64,000 nucleotides of DNA from Epiperipatus broadwayi. Lineage: Eukaryota; Onychophora; Udeonychophora; Euonychophora; Peripatidae. The stretch is from contig JAQFVV010000282.1 of NCBI GenBank assembly GCA_028023455.1, positions 1,089,713 through 1,153,712 of the forward strand, read 5' to 3'. Positions 47,691 to 57,420 of this stretch are shown here, piece by piece. The position numbers and the translations under genes are program-made. The notes beneath the pieces are model-generated. The model saw only the letters and a program-made list of their open reading frames with translations, was not told the origin of the DNA and searched no databases. The stretch's first letter is position 1; every line of letters starts with the position of its first letter.

Positions 47691-47905
47691 ATAATAATCA
47701 ATTTAAATAAAATTAAAGCAAACAACCAATTATATTTACAATTATTTCATTATCAACTTGGCTTTCATCTCTTATTGAGACCTTTTCAAGATATATAACT
47801 TAATATCTTGAAAAGGTCTCAATAAGAAATGAATGCTGGATTGATAATTAAATAATTGTAAATATAATGGATTTGTTTCAATTTTATTTGGACTGATTAT
47901 TACAT
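47691..47905. repeat. Long palindromic repeat
   Basis: About 215 bases in two inverted halves meeting near 47,797. CTTATTGAGACCTTTTCAAG (left) faces its perfect complement (right), and the match runs out through AATTATTTCATTATCAA and TAAAATTAAAGCAAACAA-like segments with substitutions. The tip contains TTGAAAA, GTCTC-AATAA-GAGAT and GAAAG, a distant echo of the hammerhead layout seen elsewhere, but too changed to call. Confidence 0.7.
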
Positions 47906-48010
47906 TAACATTTATTTAGATGTAATAGAATATAATTTATTCACTTTTTAAATTTTACATATATTTTTAAAACTTTTAAATAATTATTATTTAGAATTTA
48001 TTTACTTATT

Positions 48011-48118
48011 TAAATTATAATAATAACGTAGCTTACACCACGACACATGCGCTTTACAGATGGAATGCTATTTATAATGAATACTCTCCTTTCCAAACAC
48101 AAGATAAAGTCTTTTTAA
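48011..48118 (-). repeat. Half-copy of the 48.3-48.5 kb palindrome
   Basis: Matches the complement of about 48,418-48,520 (GTAGCTTACACCACGACACA, GCTTTACAGATGGAATGCTA, CTCTCCTTTCCA-ACACAAGAT). A one-armed copy of the neighbouring palindromic element. Confidence 0.7.
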
Positions 48119-48308
48119 AAGATAGAATGGATCCACCCTATCATTTCCACCCAAGCTATATGTATGGATCAATCTGAAGCATTTGGAACTGAGAGCATGA
48201 AGATTTAATTAATCACTTTAAATTACTTATCTTATAATTTTGTTAATGATGCTTGTAAAAGTTTTACAATTTATGATACATCATTATTAGATGAAAACTT
48301 AAATCTAT

Positions 48309-48545
48309 GTAAAATATTTTTATTTATATAGTGCAATGTTTTTATAAATTATAATAATGTAGCTTACATCATAACACATGTGCTTTACATATGGAATGCT
48401 ATTTAAAAAGACATTATCTTGTGTCTGGAAAGGAGAGTATTCATTGTAAATAGCATTCCATCTGTAAAGCACATGTGCCGTGGTGTAAGCTATGTTATTA
48501 TTATAATTTATAAAAACATAGCATTATATAAATAAAAATATTTTA
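48309..48545. repeat. Palindromic element with about 105-base arms
   Basis: The left arm (48,309-48,416) and right arm (48,440-48,545) pair along AAAATATTTTTATTTATATA, GTAGCTTACATCATAACACA and GCTTTACATATGGAATGCTA with scattered differences. The short loop contains TCTTGTGTCTGGAAAGGAGA. A foldback or MITE-like element; no coding capacity. Confidence 0.7.
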
Positions 48546-48549
48546 CTTA

Positions 48550-49870
48550 TTTTAAATAACTGTATTCTAAAAGCATTTAAAAAGTTAATTTTTAAACTGA
48601 TTATAGAATATAAAAATGTATATTAAAGTTTATTTTAAAATTATGTTCTAAGGTTGCCATAATCTGTTTATTTTGTAATTTAGCTCCATTGATGTAAATG
48701 AAGGTGATAAAAGTACTCCAATTTTGGAAATGATCATTCACTCTTTCACTTATTCTTCATTCAATTTTTCAATTGCAGCAGATAACGAAAAGATGTCAGA
48801 ATTTTGCTAGTAATACCTGAGCAACTATTTTCTAGGAATTGTCATGCTTAATGGTGGCTCATGTATAAGCACTACAGAAACAACTATAATATTCATAATG
48901 AGTCTTGTTTTCTTTAATTCTTTTTTTATATTTGAACATCATATAAATAATGTCAGTAGCCATCCCCTAGTTCATGAAAAATTACAAAAAATCCTTGTAT
49001 GAAACTGTGCACTTCACAATTCCTGCAATGCAGTGTTTGGCTGTTGTATGCATGTGTAGATGTCTGAGATAAGAAGCTGCATGTTAGTAACAGAGACAGC
49101 ATTGTCACTTATACAGTATAACTCCCTTTTTTTGATAACATTCAATATAATGACTTAATGAGACGTTTTTCTTGCTTTCCTTATATTTGTACATTATATA
49201 ATACTTATGTAGCCAAGTGAAGCAAGAAGAATGGATTTCCTTTTTAAATGAATAGATCAAGCTTGGATCATAACAATGTAGACTATTAAGAAATAAAAAG
49301 ATAAATATTAAAGATGTAGTCATCTGGCAATAATTATTGTAACTTTGTGATCTTGTAAAATAAAGCCTGCATGAGATCTTCAGACAAAAGGCAAGCTAAA
49401 ATTTTATTTTAAAAAAGGGGAAAAAACCCACGTATTTACCTTATAATGATGACTATATTTATTCTAATCAAAATAATGAGCAATCACTGGGATAGACTGC
49501 ACTTTTTGATATCCTATAAAATAGCATCTATTTCTGTTTGTCAGCATTTTTGCATGATGTCATAGCATCATTTAAAATATTAAATTAGCAGTTAAAACAA
49601 GATTTTCAGTAACAAGTTTATCTCAATCAGAAGATTATGTAATATTGTTAAAAAGAGGTTGCCTTGACAACAGTTTGAAATTGTTGATTTATATTGATGT
49701 TTGGATTGTCTAAGTGTTGACTGATTTTTAATATATATATTAAAAGATTGTAGATGTGTTTAATTTGGTGTTTATTTACAGATTTGTTTCTATAATAGAA
49801 TTTCAATCACAGCAGGTCTAATACTTGAGTAAGATTTTATCAAGTTTATGTATAAATTTTCTTTTTATAT
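48550..49870. other. AT-rich DNA without recognised features
   Basis: The minus-strand frame at 49,323-49,105 has no domain and A/T-driven composition. Nothing else seen. Confidence 0.5.
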
Positions 49871-49877
49871 AAACAAT

Positions 49878-50070
49878 GAGAATTGCCAATTCCTCAACAA
49901 GCTTTGTGTTAAATGCTTAACCAGAGAAAGCATTTAAAATATGTCAGCCCCCCCCCCCCAAACCCCTGACCATGGTTTTGTGCTTTGGCACTCCTCAGAG
50001 AAGTGCCAGGGTAGGTTCAGACTTACAAGCTTAAGAGTATAGGGTCATGTGATCTATGACTCTTATTTTG
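49878..50070 (-). repeat. F2 repeat copy b, hammerhead with one core change
   Basis: One inverted arm is present (GAATTGCCAATTCCTCAACA, 49,879) and the other is lost. On the minus strand CUGAGGA (49,992-49,998), stem II GUGC/GCAC, loop CAAA, stem III and GUC (968-970) are as in copy a, and stem I pairs over six positions including wobbles. GAAA reads AAAA (G12 to A, position 49,979), which should abolish cleavage. A C-run lies at 49,948-49,959. The CTTAAGAG...TCATGTGATCTATGAC flank is shared with copy a. Confidence 0.75.
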
Positions 50071-50404
50071 AATTTCTTTTTATATGTTTGTTTTCATTTT
50101 ACACAATATTAAAACAATGGTTAAATATTTTCTGAACCACCATCCCCACAAATTTTAATTATAAGCCGTCATTAGTCATGCCTCATAGAAATCAAGAACT
50201 AATTAATTCAGCAGCTAAACAGGATCAAAAATCAATTAGCCAAGATTTTCGTGAATTAATTAAAGGAAAAAAGATTTTAACCATTGTCTTTTGTTTTGAA
50301 TTTTCAATTTAAAAATAGAGTGTTAGTTACTAATGATATTGATTGTTAAAGTTAATTGTTGGCCATGCCAAAATTAACTGTTTTTTTATAACAATATTAT
50401 TTAA

Positions 50405-50580
50405 AACATCACATGATCACCATTTCACATGCTTACACAAATTAGAAACTAGTCTGGGAATATTGGGCGAATAGGCATTAAATAGGGCTTTAATGCACAA
50501 ACCTTCTTGCATCCATTGTTTACTAAATCTTGCACGGATAGAACTACTGTATGGAGTTTGCTACTGAAATATTCTTTAAG
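50405..50580 (+). repeat. F1 repeat copy e, 5'-truncated
   Basis: A CATCACATGATCACCAT segment is followed directly by GAAACTAGTCTGGGAATATT. The unit thus starts at the GAAAC box of the ribozyme and continues through the usual F1 body to CTACTGTATGGAG. The CTGACGA box and stem II are missing. Confidence 0.65.
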
Positions 50581-50904
50581 ACATTGAAAATGAACTTTAG
50601 TGAGTTTAATGGAATTTTGAACTACACCAATTATATATATATATTATCTACATGCCAATAAATCATCATCTTCATTGCAGAAAGTAACTTAAAGAAAAAA
50701 AAGAAAATATTTTTCTTTAAAAAACTAACTATTTATTATTTATTTTATTTATGTGTTTAATAATATTAATTTGATTTAAAAATAAATAAAATAATGATTT
50801 TTTTGGCTCCCAAAATTTGAAAGATTATATTATTCATATTAGTTTAATTGCAAAAATTAATTTGTTGCATACAATACATTCTATATTTAATTAAACCATT
50901 AAGC

Positions 50905-51252
50905 ATCACATGATCACCATCTCCTATACTAGCACATAATTGTTTATAAACAAGGCAAAAAACTCCATACAGTAGTGCCACCCTGTGCCAACCAGAGTAA
51001 TCAATGGATGCCAGAAGGCTTGTGCATAAAATCCCTATCTAATGCTTACTCATCCAATATCCCCAGACTAGTTTCTGGCTTGTGGCCTTCGTCAGTGAGG
51101 AGCTTTGGCTCTGAGAGCACTGCACCTAGATCTTAGGATATTGGATGAGTAGGCATTCGATAGGGATTTTATGCACAAGCCTTCTGGCATCCATTGATTA
51201 CTCTGGTTGGCACGGGGTGGCACTATTGTCAGGAGAGTATTGCCTTGTCTAT
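50905..51252. repeat. F1 repeat copy f, head-to-head palindrome with complete hammerhead on minus
   Basis: The left unit is minus-oriented (AGGCAAAAAACTCCATACAG ... CTTCGTCAGTGAGGAG) and the right unit plus-oriented, starting GGATATTGGATGAGTAGGC. The left unit contains the whole F1 ribozyme on the minus strand: CUGACGA (complement of 51,089-51,095), GAAA (51,072-51,075), GUC (51,066-51,068), predicted cut between 51,066 and 51,065. It begins with CATCACATGATCACCATCTC as does copy g. Confidence 0.75.
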
Positions 51253-51955
51253 ATTTAATATTTGATATTCATGTGGACATATATAATAAAGATTTTTGCA
51301 TGAAAGTTTCACTTGAAACTGTTTTTAATTTAAGTGTTTGTTGTTGTTTTTTAATTTTTATTTTTTAATTTTGTGCAATATTTATTTTTAGAATATTGTG
51401 CTTTTTATTTCTGAGGGTTTACTTATTTATGAAATGTATAGGAAAATATAAAATAAGATCTAAGTTAATATTTATTTACTTACATGGTTTTTCTTTATGT
51501 GGATCCTAACAAAAGGGAAATCTCACAGCAGATCGGACAGAAGGTCTCTCTTGTATACTTGTAGTTGAAGTAGATAAAAAGTTATAAAATATAATTTAGA
51601 ATTTGAAGTCACTAATTGGGAATGGGATAGAGCTAGAAATGTTGTCATCTCAAATGCCTTAAGGTTACTTACTTAGATAGTAATTACTCTAAGTGCTTTC
51701 TTGCAAATATATGTAGTATGTGTATAAAAGTACTTTAAAGATCAATAATTAGTAATTCCTATATAACTTTCAGACATGTTGGTTAATTTTTCTTATTAGA
51801 AAAGTGAATTATATTTTTGCCACATTTAATCAAAATTTCATTGCTACATAATATAATCTGATTTATTAATATCGATTTGTTGACGTGCACATATGCTTGT
51901 TCTTTTTGTATTTATTATCTTATTTTGGCTTATATAAAATGAAATATTAATCTTT
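51253..51955. other. AT-rich DNA without recognised features
   Basis: No gene, RNA or repeat identified. Confidence 0.5.
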
Positions 51956-52060
51956 TTTTAAGTGTCATCGCATTGGCTGGGACGCAAACCCGCAACCCGG
52001 GCAACTGCCTGCAAGTGCAAGGCAGTTGTGCTGACCTCTCGACCACCAATGCAAGACAAA
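51956..52060 (-). repeat. tRNA-like retroposon T2
   Basis: Minus strand: TTGCATTGG, A-box TGGTCGAGAGG, then CTTGCACTTGCAGGCAGTTG, B-box-like GGGTTTGCGTCC, CCAATGC and GATGACACTT with an A-tail. The ends GCATTGG and CCAATGC are complementary over seven bases like a tRNA acceptor stem. AATATTAATCTTTTT before and AATAATCTTTTT after look like an imperfect target duplication. Confidence 0.75.
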
Positions 52061-54520
52061 TAATCTTTTTGTTTTTTAGTTGCCCTTATGGCAAGTTTTA
52101 TGAGACCTTTATTTTTGTTACTACTACTACTATTACTCTTTCTGCTACTCTACTACTACCACTGCTATTTCTTCATGCTCTTCCTTTTCTTATTACTATT
52201 TATTAAATTTCCTCTTTTCTTCTTATTTTATAAATAAATATATTTAATTCTGTTTTATTAAATCTGACTTTGTATTTTTTTATTTAGTTAAGATTTTAAA
52301 ATATATTAATGCTTATTATAGAAATTGACTTAATTTGCCTCTCACACATATAAGAATCCAGAGATATTGCAGAGGATTTAAGTTAGCAAGGCACTCAACC
52401 AGACATGAAATACACACATATCTTGATAAGTGCTTTTTTTTTAAAAAAAAAAAAATTAATGAGAATTTTTGAATGCCAAAAATAAAACAAAGATACTAAA
52501 ACAAGATCAGAAATATTAAATAAACTTTTGAAAAAGGCAGACACTTAATTTATGAACCTTTAAAGTTAGAAGTACAAAAAGGCTTACTAAATAATATATT
52601 TGAAACTTTGTATAAAGGAGAGACATAGACAACTAAAAGAAAAGGAATTATAGATTTTGAAAATAATAGGCATGATTTGAAACTTTAGAACTTACAATAT
52701 AGTATAACAGGATTAACTAAAAAGAAATTATTCATTGAGGAAATTATGAATCAGAAAAGAAATTAGATTGGTGTATATTCAGAGGTAGAGAAATTATGAA
52801 AAATAAATTGAAGTAGTCTTAGAAAATAAAATGAAGAGAGATAGGAGACAAAGAAGTTGATTGATTAAAAAAATAATTATGAGAATTTAAAGAATTGAGT
52901 ATGAATTGAAAAGGATAGAGATGTTTGTTACTTGTTCATGTGAAGATTTTTTTTTTAAAAAAAATAGTGACTGGTTTGGGAGTTTGATGTATGGGAGATA
53001 CTGCTTCAAGCAGTTTCCGATCTATGCAATTATTGTATTCTATAAGATTTAAAATAAGATGAGTATTGTGTAAGTCGCGTATATTTGAAATGTTTTTATA
53101 ATATATATTTAATGAAATATTAATATGGAAGTAATGAATACCCCTAGCGACCTGTATATAAACTAACTGTCTGCAAACGTAAAATGTAGAATGAGCCCAC
53201 CTACGCAGTGCATGATTTATATATAATAACAATAAGTACCCTAAAGTGATTTCAGAATGGCTTATAGTTGTTTTAAAATTAAGTTAGTATATATAAATCA
53301 CTGTGTATAAGTACGTAAATAATTGTTATGCTTATATACGTTCAAAGCTAAAGTATAAGTGAGCCCATTCAGCATTTTACGTTTGCTGACAGTTTACATT
53401 TCAAAAAGTTATATTCAATGAAATATATTTCTTTTCCAGTAATAGAATTTAAAGTACTGAATGTTCTGCATTAACAATTTACTTTGTGCCCAGTGAAAGA
53501 TATCCTTCCTTTGTATTTTTTTATTAAAGGCGAATTATTCAACATTGAATGATTCGATGAACAGAAAAAAAAAATACAAACGATTTGAAAACAAGCAAGG
53601 AATTGTGAGTAAATGTACAGAATTATTACTTATAATTTTCAAAAATAGAAAATTGTGTAAAAAAAAAAAAAGTAAATGTTTTTTTTTATTTCGTAGAAAT
53701 CTCCCAAACTTGTATGTACAATTGCGAACGTGTGTATACGCTTAGCTAAAATATTCTAAATATATACGTACTGATAATCTTTTGCTGGTTAGCATACAAC
53801 GTGTATCTATTAATTTTGCTCATTATATAATAATAATACAATAATTTTAAAATGTGCCTTCCGCTATTCTTAAAGAATCTTGACCTACTTGTTTATTGAA
53901 AGATTTTCACTGAGCGGAGGAATTTAGATGAATTATATTTGTGCACAGTAAGAGAGATGATAATGAAATAGAAAAAGATAAAGAAAACATTTTATATAAA
54001 TACTGATGCAGTCGTTTTAAATTTATTTAATTAAATGAAGTTCCTGCAGAAATAACAAATCTTTATTTACTTTTAGTATCACAGTCAGGAAACCTATTGG
54101 TTGGATTATGACTTTTATAAAAAAGGTACTCATTACATATTTTCTCAACTAAAAATGAATTTGAAATTGTAAATTGTAGTTAATTATCTGAAGGTAATAG
54201 AAAATCCGAGTGCATTGGAATCTGTTGGCGGTTCTAGCCGAGTTAATCTTTTTTTTTTTTTACAAAACAAAATTTCAGCGTGATATGGAGGCGTTTCTTT
54301 TTATGCTTTGATTCCTTTTTCCAACTGTGTTGAAATTATTTATCTGGAGAATTAAAGAAAAAAAATAACCTTAAAAAATACTTTTAAAAACAATTGAGAC
54401 AAAAAAAGAGAAATTTTTTATAGAGTTACTGGAAATATAATAAAAACGTATAATCTTAAGGTAAATTGTACTTGTATTGTTATTAAAGAAAAAATAGAAT
54501 CACGTATGTGTGTATATATA
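52061..54520. other. AT-rich DNA with one foldback repeat
   Basis: Inverted arms at about 53,165-53,203 (CTGTCTGCAAACGTAAAATG, GAGCCCAC) and 53,359-53,397 (complement) enclose about 150 bases, a small foldback repeat. The 98-codon minus-strand frame at 53,232-52,936 lies across one arm and is not convincing. The rest shows nothing I can support. Confidence 0.5.
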
Positions 54521-54856
54521 ATGTTCAGATTTAAAAGTGAAAGTGTTTCAAGTTTCAAACTAGCTTATAATTATCTTCTTCAGCTAATCGTCTATAGCCA
54601 ACCAATCTAATATCGATCAGAAAATGGATAGCTAGCTGAAAAATAAAATAAGGAAGAAAAATCGAAAACTCTCACCAATGTAATTCGATGTTCAGATTTA
54701 AAAGTAAAAATGTTTCAAACTCCAAACAAGCTTATAATTATTTTCTTCAGTTAATCATCTATAGCCAACCGAGCAAACCAGTCAAATATCGGTCAGTAAA
54801 TAGGTAGCAAGCTAAAGGATGAAGTGAGAAAGGAAAACATAAATTCTCACCAATAG
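54521..54856. repeat. Tandem duplication, 167-base unit, two copies
   Basis: ATGTTCAGATTTAAAAGT begins each unit (54,521 and 54,688). Shared blocks include AGCTTATAATTAT, CTATAGCCAACC and TCTCACCAAT. The complement contains CTGAAGA and GAAAC about 20-27 bases apart in both units, but I see no stem II, so I do not call a ribozyme. The second unit stops at the terminus of the hAT element at 54,857. Confidence 0.75.
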
Positions 54857-55635
54857 CAGGGTCCGGAGGAAGGGTCATCAGCGCCCTTATGCAAAACAGT
54901 AATTGGAGCCTCACCCCTCTCAAAAAGAAAGGAAATTCTAAGTGATTTTATTTACATTTTAATGTTTTATTAAAAATAATATATATAATTATAAATTTAC
55001 TTTCCGAGCTATTGGAACTGAATTTAAAGCCAATATCATCAACTTTAGAGAATTGCATATATCATTCTCTATAGCTATCATTGGCAAATTTACTAACTGA
55101 TCTTGGGTCATTGTCTAACTTAAATAATTTTTTATAATTTTTAACTTCAAAAATGATCTCTCTCCACTAGCTAGTTACTCTTGGAAGAAGAGTTAATAAA
55201 ATTCTTTTTGATATGCTCAAATTTGGGGATGAAACGGTCAAATCATTTTCATGAATATAACGTGGAGCATCAAATGGATCTTTGAATTGAGAAAATTCAC
55301 TTGAAAATAAGTTTTTAAATATAGTTGTTTTTACAATTCCCCTCCATTTATGTCATTATCATCGTCAATCAAGCGAATTTGTAGATTGAAACGTTCGTTT
55401 TTGAAGTTTTTCTAAATCAGCTTCACTAAGTTTATTTATAGTTGTCACAAATTCAAACTGTTTGTTGTGAGGTTCCATTTGCGTAAATCTCATTAAGAGA
55501 TACAATTGTGGTATCCAATATTGTGAAAAAGAAGTTTACTCTGAATTTATCCTCGGGTGTTTGGGGTCATTCATCTCAATATTCATAATAATAAATTTTA
55601 CTGGTTTTCCTGTTTCTTATTACATTATTACTTTT

Positions 55636-55742
55636 TTTTTTAAGCGTCATAGCATCAACCGGGACGCGAACCCGCAACCCGGGCAATTGCCTGCAAGTGC
55701 AAGGCAGTCACGCTGACCTCTCGACTACTACCAATGTGAGAC
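55636..55742 (-). repeat. tRNA-like retroposon T3 with perfect 15-bp target duplication
   Basis: TACATTATTACTTTT occurs at 55,621-55,635 and 55,743-55,757 around the insert. Minus strand: A-box-like AGTCGAGAGG, CTTGCACTTGCAGGCAATTG, B-box GGGTTCGCGTCC, CCGGTTGATGC, TATGACGCTT, A-tail. Only about 105 bases, so essentially tRNA-like body plus tail. It sits in the hAT relic. Confidence 0.85.
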
Positions 55743-55960
55743 TACATTATTACTTTTGAAATGTGACTCTTCCAAATTTTCACATAGATTTTTAGCAGTT
55801 TGAAGTAAGGAATGGTAACAAACATCTGCACGGTAATTACCAAAAAATTGTTTTCGATTTTTCATGGCTATCAAAACGTGAAATATTTGTGTGAGGATTT
55901 TGCCACATTTGACTAACAGGATTTATAAAATGTATTTTATACCATAAAACAAGAGTGTAG

Positions 55961-56053
55961 TCTTGCATTGGTGGTCTAGAGGTCAGCGCGACTGCCTTGC
56001 AGTTGCCCGGGTTGCGGGTTCGCGTCCCGGCCGATGCGATAACACTTAAAAAA
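55961..56053 (+). repeat. tRNA-like retroposon T4 with perfect 16-bp target duplication
   Basis: AAAACAAGAGTGTAGT occurs at 55,946-55,961 and 56,054-56,069. Body: GCATTGG (acceptor-like), TGGTCTAGAGG (A-box), GGGTTCGCGTCC (B-box; TTCGCGT forms a T-loop with a GGG/CCC stem), CCGATGC (complement of the first seven bases with one G-U), GATAACACTT, A-tail. About 220 bases from T3, in opposite orientation. The identical architecture of T3 and T4 and their clean duplications show recent mobility compared with the host hAT. Confidence 0.85.
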
Positions 56054-56554
56054 AAAACAAGAGTGTAGTATGTTACACCATAAAACAAGAGAACATAGAA
56101 ACTGATAATCTTCTAATTTTGTACATAATATATAAGCTTAGTATTTACTTTCATGATCAAAATTATCATCAGGGAATATTTCAAACAATGCGTATAATTC
56201 TCCTGCTTGATGTCTCAGTTATTGAAGAACATTTATGCGACTTTCCCATCTGTATCCAAAAGTGGTTTTAATGTTAGTGAGCCCAATGCTTAATAGATAG
56301 CATGAAAAAATTATTAATTGCTTATATGGTTTCAAAAACGAGTTCTGATTGAAGCATCATTAACTACAAAAAGAGCTCTGGGAATTTGATTTAAAATTAA
56401 TTTTTGCAGGCCACTTTTCTTTCATATTAACCTCATTGTCATATCCTTGGCCTCTTATATTTGGTATATTTAAATTCCAATTTTGCTGCTTGTTAATTAT
56501 TAATAACTGAAACACAGGCTTATTATCTACATGTGTCTATATATGTAATATAGG

Positions 56555-56850
56555 GTATATGAGCACAGACTTTCAGATGACCCATCACTCTCCACTCTAT
56601 CTAATATCATTGATACACTCGAGCATATATATGCTGAAAAGATAAATAATCGCCAATATACGTATATATCTGAGCAATTATAGTATATAAATGTGTGGGA
56701 GATGATAATCTGGACCAACTGATGATTGCTGGTTTAGCATGAAATACGTATATTGGTGATTATTTATCTTTTCAGCATATATGTGCTTGAGTGTATCAGT
56801 GTTATTAGATAGAGTGGAGAGTGATGGGTCATCTGAAAGTTTGTTAATTA
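56555..56850. repeat. S-family copies S6 (plus) and S7 (minus), inverted pair
   Basis: S6 (56,695-56,850) carries a near-complete hammerhead and the tRNA-like part GATAGAGTGGAGAGTGATGG up to CATCTGAAAGT. S7 (56,664-56,560, minus) starts at the ribozyme cleavage region (ATACGTATATTGGCG) and runs through the same tRNA-like part to CTGAAAGTCTG. Together they form an imperfect palindrome inside the hAT relic. The short frames here that read RVESDGSSES on both strands are products of this repeat, not genes. Confidence 0.75.
56700..56769 (+). ncRNA. Hammerhead ribozyme (S6), one closing mismatch
   Basis: CTGATGA at 56,719-56,725. Stem II TGCT/AGCA (727-730 with 736-739) has a U-U at the closing position. 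GAAA 741-744; stem III ATA/TAT with loop CG; cut predicted after ATA at 56,752. Stem I CCAA/TTGG (715-718 with 753-756), internal loop, ATAATC/GATTAT (705-710 with 758-763), then AGAT/ATCT. All catalytic residues are kept and several stem changes preserve pairing relative to S2. Confidence 0.7.
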
Positions 56851-57192
56851 TTATAAATTTTCACCTGTGGAATTGTCAATTGCCCAAAATGCTCTTCAAT
56901 AGATCCTTTTTTTATTTCAGAAATATATCTCATGATAACTTTCATTTGTTCAGTGTGACTTTTATCTGGAGTACAATCTAATATAATAGAAAATTACTTA
57001 TAACAGACAAAATTTTATCTGGGATAGCATTACTCGGAAATTGAATAAATTCATTTTGTATATCTTTGCTCAAGTAATTGCTCTTATATTTGGATTTTAG
57101 TGTTCTATTTGTGTGAGTCTCCATATCTAAATCAAATTTAGCAAACAGTTCAATTAATTTTTAAAAAATATCATTATTTTTTATATAAACCA

Positions 57193-57420
57193 GCAGGCAT
57201 CACATGATCACATCTCCAATACTAGCACATAATTGTTTATAAACAAAGCAAAGCTCCTCACTGACGAAGGCCACAAGCCAGAAACTAGTCTGGGGATATT
57301 GGATGAGTAGGCATTAGATAGGGATTTTATGCACAAGCCTTCTGGCATCCATTGGTTAATCTGTTTAGCACAGGTAGCACTACTATATGGAGTTTTGCTT
57401 TGCTTTGTTTATTTTTTATA
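57193..57420 (+). repeat. F1 repeat copy g, complete unit
   Basis: Inserted in the hAT relic. Order: CATCACATGATCACATCTCC, ACATAATTGTTTATAAACAA, hammerhead (57,255-57,297), GGATGAGTAGGCATTAGATA, GGGATTTTATGCACAAGCC, TTCTGGCATCCATTG, GTAGCACTACTATATGGAG, TTTTGCTTTGCTTTGTTTA, T-run. Its ends TGTTTATAAACAAAGCAAA and the terminal GCTTTGCTTTGTTTA are partly complementary. It is not protein-coding. Confidence 0.75.
57255..57297 (+). ncRNA. Hammerhead ribozyme (F1g), A-A mismatch in stem II
   Basis: CTGACGA (57,261-57,267). Stem II GGC/GCC (269-271 with 277-279), loop CACAA, closed by an A-A mismatch (268/280). GAAA (281-284), a minimal stem III AC-UA-GU, GTC cleavage triplet (288-290). Stem I is TCCTCA with TGGGGA (255-260 with 291-296), six pairs with one wobble. 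The same sequence is preserved on the minus strand of copy f, so this was the form that spread. Weak stem II closure makes activity less certain than for S2 and F2a. Confidence 0.6.

Noticed and set aside
47750-47835. Hammerhead-like reading of the 47.7-47.9 kb palindrome (TTGAAAA, hairpin, GAAAG)
   Set aside because: Two core positions differ from CUGANGA and no NUH with stem I pairing is evident.
54540-54760. Hammerhead in the 167-base tandem units (CTGAAGA ... GAAAC on minus)
   Set aside because: The two boxes are there, but nothing between them forms a stem II.
56527-56981. Short frames reading RVESDGSSES on both strands
   Set aside because: Both are products of the inverted S-family repeat pair.
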